Below, piece after piece: positions 55,354-63,246 of a stretch of DNA of 64,000 nt. The notes beneath the pieces were generated by a model, which saw only the letters and a list, made by a program, of their open reading frames with translations, was not told the origin of the DNA and did no database searches. The translations under genes were made by a program, and so were the position numbers. Within the stretch, counting starts at the first letter, position 1. Every line of letters starts with the position of its first letter. This DNA is from Pseudomonas viridiflava. GTDB lineage: Bacteria; Pseudomonadota; Gammaproteobacteria; Pseudomonadales; Pseudomonadaceae. The DNA is taken from NCBI RefSeq assembly GCF_900590755.1, contig NZ_UUOC01000052.1:124001-188000 (forward strand), given 5' to 3'.

Positions 55354-55932
55354 TTACACCACGAAATTCACCACTTCCCGCAGATGCAGGTTCAGGGTCA
55401 GTTCATCGGCAATCCCTGCTGCCACTCGCGCCAGTCTTTCCAGGGGTGGAGCGAGGCCGGGTTCGAGGCTGGTGCTGATCTGGCTGAAATGTTCGATGGT
55501 CAAACCCGCGACGCCTTGTGGGGTGTTGATCAAGGTCCAGTTGATAGGGCTTTGCTGTAACGCATCTGCCAGCGGCGCGTTGCCATCCATGCTTGTGAAG
55601 TCGTCGATCAGGATCAGACGTTTGATGCCCATCCGCTGCATGGCGTTGAGCAATAATTGAGCAACCTCCAGCGGCTCTGCGGGTTCTGGCTGGGAGTCCA
55701 GCAGGCATATCACCACTGAACTGCCAGCGATGCTTTCGCAGATCGCATCGGCATCGAACAGGTTGCCGACTTTTGTCCTCAACCCGGGTCGCGGCGCCAA
55801 GGCGTTGAGGTCGTCAAGTATCACGATCACCTCATGCTGACGACGCAGCATTTCGGCCGTGAGTGCGCTGCCCAGGCTGCTGAGGCCACCGAACAGGACA
55901 ATTTTCGTGACGGGCGTTTCTGCATTCTTCAT
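55354..55932 (-). CDS. NAD(P)-binding, short-chain dehydrogenase-like protein of unknown role
   Basis: A 192-residue Rossmann protein from ATG 55932: KIVLFGGLSSLGSALTAEMLRR gives a GxxxxLG-type nucleotide loop, then VIVILDDLNAL and VVICLLDSQPE. It resembles NAD(P)H-binding epimerase-like proteins without the YxxxK catalytic pair. The function is unknown. A GTG at 55965 would add 11 residues but has no ribosome site. A perfect DnaA box is at 55950, 18 bp upstream of the ATG. Confidence 0.75.
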   Translation of the reverse strand: MKNAETPVTKIVLFGGLSSLGSALTAEMLRRQHEVIVILDDLNALAPRPGLRTKVGNLFDADAICESIAGSSVVICLLDSQPEPAEPLEVAQLLLNAMQRMGIKRLILIDDFTSMDGNAPLADALQQSPINWTLINTPQGVAGLTIEHFSQISTSLEPGLAPPLERLARVAAGIADELTLNLHLREVVNFVV

Positions 55933-56018
55933 GGAAATTGATCCAGGTCTGTGGATAACTCTCACAAAGATTCAGACTCATGGCCTGAAGCAGCGTTCAG
56001 CCAATTTGAAGCGGAGCA

Positions 56019-56360
56019 ATGACGCAAATGTCCCAGATTCAGGGTTACCACGCCCATGTGTACTTCGACGCACAAACCATCGAGCAAGCCCGTACGTTAT
56101 GCGAGACAGCGGCGGAAAAATTCGGTGTAGCGATGGGCAGAATTCACGAGCGGCTAGTGGGGCCACATGTGGATTGGAGTTGCCAATTGGTGTTCGACCA
56201 TGGGCAATTTGCCGATGTGATGCTGTGGCTGGCGCTTAATCGCGGCGGGTTGGTGGTGTTGATTCATCCGCTGACGGGGGATGACCTGGCTGACCATACC
56301 GAGCATGCGATGTGGATGGGTGCTGTGAGGCCTTTGGATGTGGGGATGTTCAAAAGATGA
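56019..56360 (+). CDS. DOPA 4,5-dioxygenase family protein
   Basis: A 113-residue protein with the family's His motifs: YHAHVYFDAQTIEQA, VGPHVDWSCQLVF and VLIHPLTGDDLADHTEHAMWMG. The family is named for a fungal/plant DOPA-cleaving enzyme, but bacterial members have no defined physiological role, so the activity is inference. Oriented away from the Rossmann-like gene with an 86-bp gap; the start could be 56019 or 56028. Confidence 0.8.
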   Translation: MTQMSQIQGYHAHVYFDAQTIEQARTLCETAAEKFGVAMGRIHERLVGPHVDWSCQLVFDHGQFADVMLWLALNRGGLVVLIHPLTGDDLADHTEHAMWMGAVRPLDVGMFKR

Positions 56361-56368
56361 GGCAAGCC

Positions 56369-56441
56369 TGTAGGAGCTGCCGAAGGCTGCGAATCGATTT
56401 ACCTGACAGACCGCGGTTCGCAGCCTTCGGCAGCTCCTACA
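56369..56441. repeat. REPIN, 73-75 bp family, copy 4
   Basis: Ends TGTAGGAGCTGCCGAAGGCT and GCCTTCGGCAGCTCCTACA, 73 bp, 8 bp after the dioxygenase-family gene and 9 bp before the stop of the convergent RcnB-like gene. Confidence 0.9.
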
Positions 56442-56450
56442 GGTGTTAGA

Positions 56451-56963
56451 TCAGTTCAGCACACCATCCAGAATCGCATACACAATCCCGGTGCCGACGG
56501 CGATCAGCACCACGTCGGTACCCATTCGGCGCCATTCGTAGCCGTCGTAACGCGGCAGGTGTTGCAGCGAGCGGCTGTCCAGACGTTTGCCGTAGCCAGG
56601 TGGCAGCGGACGACCTTTGACTACGTGAATATTCGGCGGCAGCGGCTGGCCACGGCCGATCACGTCGCGATGCTGTTGGATAGTGCTGCGCACGCTATCG
56701 AAGTTCTCCGGCGGGCGATTGCCGCCACGGTTGTCCTGATGCGCTTGCTGCTGCGGGCGGTTGTCGTTGCCACGGCCCGGCTGACCTTGACCCTGGTTAC
56801 CCTGCTCGTGCCCACCCTTGCTTTGCGGGCCTGGGCCTTGTTGTTGACCTTGACGATTATCGTCAGGGCCGCCGCGCTGATCTTGCGGCGCTGCTTGCAA
56901 CAGCGGACTGGCGCTGATCATCAAGACACCCAGCCCGGCAATCAAACGGTTCGGCAGTTTCAT
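56451..56963 (-). CDS. RcnB-family exported protein (low-complexity, membrane-anchored)
   Basis: 170 residues: signal peptide (residues 1-24, ending LLQA), a Gln/Gly/Asn/Asp-rich disordered segment (25-85), then an RcnB-like domain (NFDSVRSTIQQHRDVIGRGQPLPPNIHVVKGRPLPPGYGKRL...LPRYDGYEWRRMGTDVVLIAVGTGIVYAILDGVL) ending in a hydrophobic tail that may span the membrane. RcnB proteins are periplasmic with links to metal homeostasis or envelope control; no role is known here. Confidence 0.82.
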   Translation of the reverse strand: MKLPNRLIAGLGVLMISASPLLQAAPQDQRGGPDDNRQGQQQGPGPQSKGGHEQGNQGQGQPGRGNDNRPQQQAHQDNRGGNRPPENFDSVRSTIQQHRDVIGRGQPLPPNIHVVKGRPLPPGYGKRLDSRSLQHLPRYDGYEWRRMGTDVVLIAVGTGIVYAILDGVLN

Positions 56964-56991
56964 GTGTTGCTCCTGAGAAATTCAATGCAGC

Positions 56992-57027
56992 AAAAAGGGG
57001 TTCAAGGCATCAGCCCTGAACCCCTTT
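56992..57027 (-). terminator. Rho-independent terminator of trpBA
   Basis: An 11-bp perfect stem AAAGGGGTTCA/TGAACCCCTTT with a 12-base loop and five T on the minus strand, 60 bp after trpA. Confidence 0.9.
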
Positions 57028-57086
57028 GCCTACCCAGTTAGTGCATCAACTGGTGCATTGATTCCTTTGTATCAGGAACTTTACCT

Positions 57087-57899
57087 TCAACCAATCCGGG
57101 CGCTGCGCACGCCTTTGGCCAAGGCCGCACACAGGCTCAGCACATCGTCCACGGCTTGCTCTGGGGACGCGGCGTTGGCGATTTTATCCACCAGTGCCGA
57201 ACCCACCACAACGCCATCTGCCAGGCGCGCAATGGCAGCGGCCTGTTCAGGTGTACGAATACCGAAACCGACGCAGATTGGCAGGCTGGTGTGGCGATGC
57301 AGACGCGCGATTGCGCCTTCAACGTGCTCCATCGTCGCCGAACCTGCTCCGGTCACACCCGCAACCGACACGTAGTAGACGAAACCGGAACTACGCTCCA
57401 GCACACGTGGCAAACGTGCGTCGTCGGTGGTTGGCGTGGTCAGGCGAATGAAGTCGATACCCGATGCCTGTGCTGGAGTCGCCAGCTCGGCGTCGTGCTC
57501 AGGTGGCAGGTCGACGATGATCAAACCGTCGACACCGGCTTCACTGGCCGCAGCCACGAACTTCTCGACGCCAAAGCGGTGGATCGGGTTGTAGTAACCC
57601 ATCAGCACGATCGGCGTGGTCGTGTCTTCGACGCGAAACTCGCTGACCATCTGCAAGGTTTTCAGCAAGGTCTGACCGGCGTCCAGAGCGCGCAAGGTCG
57701 CCAGCTGAATGGCCACACCATCCGCCATCGGGTCAGTGAACGGCATGCCCAGTTCGATCACGTCAGCACCGGCTGCTGGCAGGCCTTTGAGGACTTTCAG
57801 CGAGGTGTCGTAACCAGGGTCGCCAGCGGTGACGAAGGTGACCAGTGCAGCGCGGCCTTCGGTTTTCAGCTGGGCGAAACGTTGTTCGAGACGGCTCAT
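57087..57899 (-). CDS. trpA: Tryptophan synthase alpha chain
   Basis: Cleaves indole-3-glycerol phosphate; indole is channelled to TrpB. 270 residues with the catalytic Glu in VIELGMPFTDPMADG (about 47-61) and Asp60-equivalent in the same block, and the phosphate site GFGIRTPEQAAAIA. Overlaps the trpB stop by 4 bp (ATGA). Confidence 0.98.
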   Translation of the reverse strand: MSRLEQRFAQLKTEGRAALVTFVTAGDPGYDTSLKVLKGLPAAGADVIELGMPFTDPMADGVAIQLATLRALDAGQTLLKTLQMVSEFRVEDTTTPIVLMGYYNPIHRFGVEKFVAAASEAGVDGLIIVDLPPEHDAELATPAQASGIDFIRLTTPTTDDARLPRVLERSSGFVYYVSVAGVTGAGSATMEHVEGAIARLHRHTSLPICVGFGIRTPEQAAAIARLADGVVVGSALVDKIANAASPEQAVDDVLSLCAALAKGVRSARIG

Positions 57900-59125
57900 A
57901 CCAGCTTCTCCTGATTCTGTTCGGCGGCGGCCATATGGTTCATGACGGTTTGCATGTCTTTGTCACCACGACCGGAGAGGCAGACCACCATCAAGTGATC
58001 ATCGCGCAGGTTGGTGGCGCGCTTCATGGCTTCAGCCAGGGCGTGAGCGGTTTCCAGTGCCGGGATGATGCCTTCGAGCAGGCAGCAATGGTGGAAAGCT
58101 TCCAGGGCTTCTTCGTCGGTGATGCTGACGTACTCGACGCGCTTCACTTCGTGCAGGAAGGCGTGCTCCGGGCCGATGCCTGGGTAGTCCAGACCAGCGG
58201 AGATCGAATGGGCGTCAGTGATCTGGCCGTCGCCATCCTGGAGCAAGTAAGTGCGGTTGCCGTGCAGCACGCCCGGCACGCCACCGTTGAGGCTGGCGGC
58301 GTGTTTGTCGGTGTCGACGCCATGACCGCCGGCTTCGACGCCGATGATTTCAACGCTGCTGTCATCCAGGAACGGATGGAACAGGCCCATGGCGTTGGAG
58401 CCGCCACCGACGCAGGCGATCAGGCTGTCGGGCAGACGGCCTTCCTTCTCCTGCATCTGGACTTTGGTTTCCTTGCCGATGATCGACTGGAAATCACGAA
58501 CCATCGCCGGATACGGGTGTGGGCCAGCCACGGTGCCGATCAGGTAGAAGGTGTCGTCGACGTTGGTGACCCAGTCGCGCAGGGCCTCGTTCATGGCGTC
58601 TTTCAGGGTGCCGGTGCCGGAGGTGACCGGGATGATTTCAGCGCCCAGCAGCTTCATGCGGAATACGTTGGCTTGCTGACGCTCGATGTCGGTAGCGCCC
58701 ATGTAGATCACACAAGGCAGGCCGAAACGTGCAGCAACGGTAGCGGTGGCAACGCCGTGCATGCCAGCGCCGGTTTCGGCGATCAGGCGCTTCTTGCCCA
58801 TGCGCTTGGCCAGCAATACCTGGCCGATGCAGTTGTTGATCTTGTGCGCGCCGGTGTGGTTCAGCTCTTCGCGCTTGAAGTAGATCTTCGCGCCGCCGCA
58901 GAACTCGGTCAGGCGTTCAGCGAAATAAAGAGGGTTCGGGCGGCCGATGTAATCGCGCTGAAAGTAGGCAAGCTGCTCTACGAATTCCGGGTCGACTTTG
59001 GCGGCTTCGTACTCGCGATTCAGGTCGAGCACTAATGGCATCAGGGTTTCGGCAACATAGCGGCCGCCGAATGAGCCGAACAGGCCATTGGCGTCTGGGC
59101 CGCTGCTGTAATTGGACTGGGTCAT
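57896..59125 (-). CDS. trpB: Tryptophan synthase beta chain
   Basis: PLP enzyme joining indole and serine. 409 residues; PLP lysine in LNHTGAHKINNCIGQ (about 85-100), GGGSNAMGLFHPF phosphate loop and the standard C-terminus. Transcribed divergently from trpI; in pseudomonads trpBA is activated by TrpI with indole-3-glycerol phosphate, and no attenuator is expected or seen. The TrpI sites should lie in the 125-bp gap 59126-59250, where I could not define them. Confidence 0.98.
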   Translation of the reverse strand: MTQSNYSSGPDANGLFGSFGGRYVAETLMPLVLDLNREYEAAKVDPEFVEQLAYFQRDYIGRPNPLYFAERLTEFCGGAKIYFKREELNHTGAHKINNCIGQVLLAKRMGKKRLIAETGAGMHGVATATVAARFGLPCVIYMGATDIERQQANVFRMKLLGAEIIPVTSGTGTLKDAMNEALRDWVTNVDDTFYLIGTVAGPHPYPAMVRDFQSIIGKETKVQMQEKEGRLPDSLIACVGGGSNAMGLFHPFLDDSSVEIIGVEAGGHGVDTDKHAASLNGGVPGVLHGNRTYLLQDGDGQITDAHSISAGLDYPGIGPEHAFLHEVKRVEYVSITDEEALEAFHHCCLLEGIIPALETAHALAEAMKRATNLRDDHLMVVCLSGRGDKDMQTVMNHMAAAEQNQEKLV

Positions 59126-59250
59126 GGGACCTCCAGGGTCGTTAAGCGAATTGAGTGAGCCGAATCGGCAATGAACACACTTTAACCAGCGCCGACGCCG
59201 ATGAAAACCGATAAGATCGCTGCAACCTGTCAGGAAAACTCACAGATACC

Positions 59251-60150
59251 ATGAGCCGCGACCTTCCCCCTCTGAATGCCCTGCGCGCGTTCGAAGCCGC
59301 CGCACGGTTGAACAGCGTCAGTCAGGCGGCTGAACAGCTGCACGTCACTCATGGTGCCGTCAGCCGCCAGTTGAAAGTCCTTGAAGAACACTTGGGCACT
59401 GCTCTGTTCGTTAAGGACGGACGCGGCCTGAAACTCACAGATGCAGGCGTTCGGCTGCGCGATGCCAGTGGCGATGCTTTCGACCGGTTGCGTAACGTCT
59501 GCGCGGAAATCAGCCAGGGCAGCGCTGATGCGCCGTTCGTGCTGGGCTGTTCCGGCAGTTTGCTGGCGCGCTGGTTCATTCCACGCCTGGGTCGCTTGAA
59601 TGCGGACCTGCCAGACCTGCGCTTGCACTTGTCGGCTGGCGAAGGTGATCTCGACCCGCGCCGCCCGGGACTGGACGCGCTATTGGTATTTGCCGAGCCG
59701 CCGTGGCCAGCCGATATGCAGGTGTTTGAACTGGCCGTCGAGCGAATCGGGCCGGTGCTCAGCCCGCACTTCGCCCGCTACGTGCAATTGCAGAACGCAC
59801 CGATCAAGGACTTGCTCGGCGAGACGCTGTTGCAGACCACGTCCCGTCCGCAAGCCTGGCCCAGTTGGGCACAGCAAAACGGCATCGACGCAAAAGCGCT
59901 GCGCTATGGGCAGGGTTTCGAGCATTTGTATTATTTGCTGGAAGCGGCCGTGGCTGGCCTGGGTGTGGCGATTGCCCCGGAGCCTCTGGTCGTGGATGAC
60001 CTGCGGGCCGGTCGCCTGGTTGCGCCATGGGGCTTCAGCGAAACCCCGGCGCAACTGGCGCTGTGGGTCCCCAAACGTGCCGCTGACGGGCGCGCTCAAT
60101 CATTGGCCAAGTGGCTAAAAAATGAGCTGAAACGTTCGGGAAGACCCTGA
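59251..60150 (+). CDS. trpI: LysR-type activator of trpBA
   Basis: 299 residues: N-terminal winged HTH (LPPLNALRAFEAAARLNSVSQAAEQLHVTHGAVSRQLKVLEEHLG, about 5-50) and a GcvA/TrpI-like effector domain. Adjacent to and divergent from trpBA, the classical Pseudomonas arrangement. The start at 59251 gives MSRDLPPLNALRAF. Convergent with the DUF883 gene, 24 bp apart. Confidence 0.93.
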   Translation: MSRDLPPLNALRAFEAAARLNSVSQAAEQLHVTHGAVSRQLKVLEEHLGTALFVKDGRGLKLTDAGVRLRDASGDAFDRLRNVCAEISQGSADAPFVLGCSGSLLARWFIPRLGRLNADLPDLRLHLSAGEGDLDPRRPGLDALLVFAEPPWPADMQVFELAVERIGPVLSPHFARYVQLQNAPIKDLLGETLLQTTSRPQAWPSWAQQNGIDAKALRYGQGFEHLYYLLEAAVAGLGVAIAPEPLVVDDLRAGRLVAPWGFSETPAQLALWVPKRAADGRAQSLAKWLKNELKRSGRP

Positions 60151-60174
60151 GCTGGTATTACCCAGCCGCGACGA

Positions 60175-60501
60175 TCAATTGCCGCGTTTGCACAGCAGGT
60201 AAGCAGCCAGCAGGCCTACTGCACCGACAGCAACGCCTGCAGTAGTCCATGGGTGCTCTTGAGCGTAGTCACGAGTGGCAACGCTGGTTTCGCGGGTTTT
60301 GACTTTGACGTCTTCGTAGACATCGCTCAGCAGGCTGCGCGAGTGGCTCAGCGCGCTTTCAGCGTTGGCTTTCAGGCTTTTCAGCGTTCTGCGCGACTCG
60401 TCCGAGGCGTCGGATTTCAGGCTTTCCAGAGATTTGAGCAGACTTTCGATTTCCGCTTCCATGCTTTGCAACGAGGCTTTACGAAGTGAAGTGCTAGCCA
60501 T
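60175..60501 (-). CDS. DUF883 (ElaB/YqjD/YgaM-type) ribosome-associated tail-anchored protein
   Basis: 108 residues: a helical, charged coiled-coil segment (10-75) rich in Ser and Lys/Glu, then a conserved HPWTTAGVAVGAVGLLAAYLLCKRGN tail that serves as a C-terminal membrane anchor. E. coli relatives are stationary-phase proteins that bind ribosomes at the inner membrane. Here RpoS control is likely but not read from the sequence. Confidence 0.85.
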   Translation of the reverse strand: MASTSLRKASLQSMEAEIESLLKSLESLKSDASDESRRTLKSLKANAESALSHSRSLLSDVYEDVKVKTRETSVATRDYAQEHPWTTAGVAVGAVGLLAAYLLCKRGN

Positions 60502-60668
60502 GATGTTTCTCCTGCAATGGTGAGTGGCGTGTGTTGTTTCCGACTACAGGCTTTTCGGAAAGTGCGGTCGCATTTGTGCAAAGACCTGAACTTTTGCGCC
60601 GATTTTCCCCACAGAGGTAATGCGCATCATCACTGCTACGCTCGTAATGAGCCCTTTGGAGAACTGCC

Positions 60669-60884
60669 ATGACTGATCATCACACGTACAAAAAGGTTGA
60701 GCTGGTTGGCTCGTCTACCACCACCATCGAAGACGCGATCAACAATGCTCTGGCCGAAGCCAGCAAAAGCATCAAGCACTTGGAATGGTTCGAAGTCGCT
60801 GAAACCCGCGGCCACATCGAAGACGGCAAGGTTGCCCACTACCAGGTCACCCTCAAAGTCGGTTTCCGCATCGCCAATAGCTGA
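60669..60884 (+). CDS. Dodecin flavin-binding protein
   Basis: 71-residue protein that assembles as a dodecamer and stores or buffers flavin. Shows the family core YKKVELVGSSTTTIEDAINNALAEASKSIKHLEWFEVAETRGHIEDGKVAHYQVTLKVGFRI, including the stacking Trp (residue 40) and the HYQVTLKVGF strand. Small monocistronic gene; the start has GGAG 8 bp upstream. Confidence 0.93.
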   Translation: MTDHHTYKKVELVGSSTTTIEDAINNALAEASKSIKHLEWFEVAETRGHIEDGKVAHYQVTLKVGFRIANS

Positions 60885-61058
60885 TTGAAGCTTGTAGAAA
60901 CCTGATAGAAACCTGAACTTTTGCACTGGCTCAATGCCATATCCTGCGCTACACATAGAGCCCGCTGCTGCGAACTGTCGTTGAAGTGGTTAATTTTTCG
61001 GGTCTTTCTACGTCCACAAGACATGAGCGACCTGTTTTGGCCTGACGGAGTGTTACCC

Positions 61059-61283
61059 ATGAAAAAATTTCTATTGGCGGTAGGTTTGTTGAGCATTGCT
61101 GGCACCGCTATGGCTGCCGGTAAGCCGTGCGAAGAGCTGAAGGCGGAAATCGATGCGAAGCTGCAGGCCAAGGGCGCTGCTTCCTACACGCTTGAAGTCG
61201 TCGACAAAGGCAGCGTGACCGACAAGAAAGTTGTCGGCAGCTGTGAAGGCGGCGCCAAGGAAATCGTGTATCAGCGCGGCTGA
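61059..61283 (+). CDS. DUF1161 exported protein, paralogue A
   Basis: 74 residues from ATG 61059 (GGAG 8 bp upstream; frames starting earlier are unsupported). Signal peptide MKKFLLAVGLLSIAGTAMAA, then CEELKAEIDAKLQAKGAASYTLEVV...VVGSCEGGAKEIVYQRG, with two cysteines likely joined by a disulfide. The function is unknown. Close paralogue of the gene at 63247. Confidence 0.85.
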   Translation: MKKFLLAVGLLSIAGTAMAAGKPCEELKAEIDAKLQAKGAASYTLEVVDKGSVTDKKVVGSCEGGAKEIVYQRG

Positions 61284-61297
61284 TCGATTGCAGATAC

Positions 61298-61329
61298 AAA
61301 AAAACCGACCCATTGGGGTCGGTTTTTTT
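61298..61329 (+). terminator. Rho-independent terminator (bidirectional) after DUF1161 paralogue A
   Basis: Stem AAACCGACCC/GGGGTCGGTTT with A7 and T7 flanks, 15 bp after the stop codon. Confidence 0.92.
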
Positions 61330-61346
61330 GTGCTCTCGAGATTGCC

Positions 61347-61436
61347 TGTTGGAGCGAGGCTTGCCCGCGAATAACGATAACGCGGAGTATCTGACTAACC
61401 GCATCGGGCAGTTCGCGGGCAAGCCTCGCTCCAACA
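61347..61436. repeat. REPIN of the TGTTGGAGCGAGGCTTGCCC family
   Basis: Inverted ends TGTTGGAGCGAGGCTTGCCC / GGGCAAGCCTCGCTCCAACA, 90 bp, between the convergent DUF1161 and monooxygenase genes. Same type as the decayed copy at 32744. Confidence 0.9.
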
Positions 61437-61438
61437 GG

Positions 61439-62440
61439 TCAGATCTGCGCTGCTTGCGCGAGGATTTCATACGAGCGCAGCCGGTCAGCGTGCTCATACA
61501 TGTCACAGGTGAAGATCAACTCGTCAGCGTCGGTCTGCTCTAGCAGCACATCCAGTTTGGCGCGGATTTTTTCCTTGCTGCCCACCATGGCCAGGCCTAG
61601 GAAATCACCCACAGCGGCTTGTTCATGAGGCAACCACAAGCCCGCCATGCTTTTCACCGGCGGCTTTTGCATCAGCGTCTGGCCGCGCATAAGGGACAGG
61701 ATTCGCTGATAGAGCGAGGTTGCCAGGTATTCAGCCTGTTCGTCGGTATCAGCGGCCACCAGCGGCACGCCCAGCATCACGTAAGGCTTGTCGAGCACGG
61801 CAGACGGCTGGAAGTGCTCGCGATAAACCCGGATGGCATCGCGCATGTAACGCGGTGCAAAGTGCGAGGCGAAGGCATATGGCAGGCCGCGTTGCCCCGC
61901 CAGCTGCGCGCTGAACAGGCTCGAACCCAGCAACCAGATCGGCACATTGGTGCCCGAACCCGGTACGGCAATGACTCGCTGATCAGGAGTACGCGGACCG
62001 AGATACGCCATCAGCTCGGCAACATCATCCGGGAAGTCATCAGCACTGCCGGAACGCTCGCGACGCAATGCCCGGGCGGTCATTTGATCCGAGCCCGGTG
62101 CGCGGCCCAGGCCCAGATCGATGCGGTCCGGATACAGGCTGGCCAGCGTACCGAACTGCTCGGCAATCACCAGTGGCGCATGGTTAGGCAGCATGACCCC
62201 GCCGGCGCCGACCCGAATGGTCGAGGTGCCGCCTGCGAGGTAACCCAGCAGCACGGAGGTAGCCGAACTGGCGATGCCGTCCATGTTGTGGTGCTCGGCG
62301 ACCCAGAAGCGGTTATAGCCGAGCTTTTCGACGTGTTGGGCCAGGTCCAGCGAGTTGCGCAGGGATTCTGCGGGGCCTTTGTCGTGGCGCACGGGCACCA
62401 GATCAAGGGCGGAAATCTTCACATCAGCTAAACGTTTCAT
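61439..62440 (-). CDS. Luciferase-like monooxygenase (LLM) family protein, YhbW-like
   Basis: FMN-dependent, single-component-type bacterial luciferase family member. 333 residues: ISALDLVPVRHDKGPAESLRNSLDLAQHVEKLGYNRFWVAEHHNM (FMN/flavin motif EHHN) and IRVGAGGVMLPNHAPLVIAEQFGTLASLYPDRIDLGLGRAPGSD. Members of this subgroup (with YhbW) have no assigned substrate. Its stop lies 2 bp from a REPIN. Transcribed away from osmC with a 244-bp shared region. Confidence 0.88.
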   Translation of the reverse strand: MKRLADVKISALDLVPVRHDKGPAESLRNSLDLAQHVEKLGYNRFWVAEHHNMDGIASSATSVLLGYLAGGTSTIRVGAGGVMLPNHAPLVIAEQFGTLASLYPDRIDLGLGRAPGSDQMTARALRRERSGSADDFPDDVAELMAYLGPRTPDQRVIAVPGSGTNVPIWLLGSSLFSAQLAGQRGLPYAFASHFAPRYMRDAIRVYREHFQPSAVLDKPYVMLGVPLVAADTDEQAEYLATSLYQRILSLMRGQTLMQKPPVKSMAGLWLPHEQAAVGDFLGLAMVGSKEKIRAKLDVLLEQTDADELIFTCDMYEHADRLRSYEILAQAAQI

Positions 62441-62563
62441 AGGTCGTTAACGATCCTCGAAAGTATTTTTGCGGTTCTGCTGGCTGGCTTGGCTTGTGAA
62501 AAATGCCAGCGATCAAACGCGCGGTTGTAAGGAGAATAAGGCCATATGCTCCAGATTCAACCC

Positions 62564-62588
62564 CTAAAGTAGAAAAATACTACTTTAG
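62564..62588. promoter_or_regulatory. Inverted repeat between the monooxygenase and osmC genes (possible operator)
   Basis: CTAAAGTAG and CTACTTTAG, a perfect 9-bp inverted repeat with the 7-base spacer AAAAATA, 97 bp upstream of osmC and 124 bp upstream of the divergent monooxygenase. It lacks a T-run, so it is more likely a protein-binding site than a terminator. Confidence 0.5.
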
Positions 62589-62684
62589 CTGTCGTCTTTT
62601 CCGACAATTGAACTTTATAAACCCGGCTATCCTCAGACCTTCATCGACGCATGAAAACCTGAACACCATCCAAGAGGAGACATC

Positions 62685-63116
62685 ATGAGCATTGTCAAAA
62701 AAGCATCCGCACATTGGGAAGGCGATCTGAAGACGGGCATCGGCAGTATCTCCACTGAAACTGGCGTACTGCGTGAAGCTCCTTATGGCTTCAAGGCTCG
62801 CTTCGAAGGCGGCAAAGGCACCAACCCTGAAGAATTGATCGGCGCAGCCCACGCTGGCTGTTTCTCCATGGCATTGTCCATGATCCTGGGCGGCGAGAAC
62901 CTCACCGCAGAAAGCATCGACACCACCGCAGACGTGACCCTCGATCAGGTCGAAGGCGGCTTTGCGATTACCGCAGTTCACCTGACGCTGAAGGCCAAAG
63001 TGCCGGGCGCAACTCAGGAGCAATTCGACAAGCTGACGGCGATGGCCAAAGAAGGCTGCCCGGTGTCGAAAGTCCTGAACGCTAAAATTACTCTGGACGC
63101 TACGCTGATCAGCTGA
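62685..63116 (+). CDS. osmC: OsmC-type peroxiredoxin (organic hydroperoxide detoxification)
   Basis: 143 residues of the OsmC/Ohr fold, OsmC subfamily: Arg39 in FKARFEGG, Glu49/50, catalytic Cys59 in AAHAGCFSMAL and resolving Cys125 in KEGCPVSKVLNA. Reduces organic hydroperoxides using lipoyl-type donors. Typically induced by osmotic stress or stationary phase; the inverted repeat at 62564 may be its operator. AGGAG 8 bp before the ATG. Confidence 0.94.
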   Translation: MSIVKKASAHWEGDLKTGIGSISTETGVLREAPYGFKARFEGGKGTNPEELIGAAHAGCFSMALSMILGGENLTAESIDTTADVTLDQVEGGFAITAVHLTLKAKVPGATQEQFDKLTAMAKEGCPVSKVLNAKITLDATLIS

Positions 63117-63136
63117 TCATAGTGCGGCACCACATG

Positions 63137-63167
63137 ACCCGCTCAGGCCTGGCTTGAGCGGGTTTTG
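63137..63167 (+). terminator. Rho-independent terminator after osmC
   Basis: 9-bp stem ACCCGCTCA/TGAGCGGGT with a 9-base loop and T4, 20 bp after the osmC stop. Confidence 0.85.
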
Positions 63168-63246
63168 TCGGTTTAGTGAGGGCTGCAGTTTCGGCGCGAG
63201 AACCCTTCTGGCGCATGCTGCGAATGTTGTATCGAAGGAGTCGAGC

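Noticed and set aside
59126..59250. TrpI operator sites between trpB and trpI
   Set aside because: Expected from established knowledge of Pseudomonas, but I could not pick out the sites with confidence by eye.
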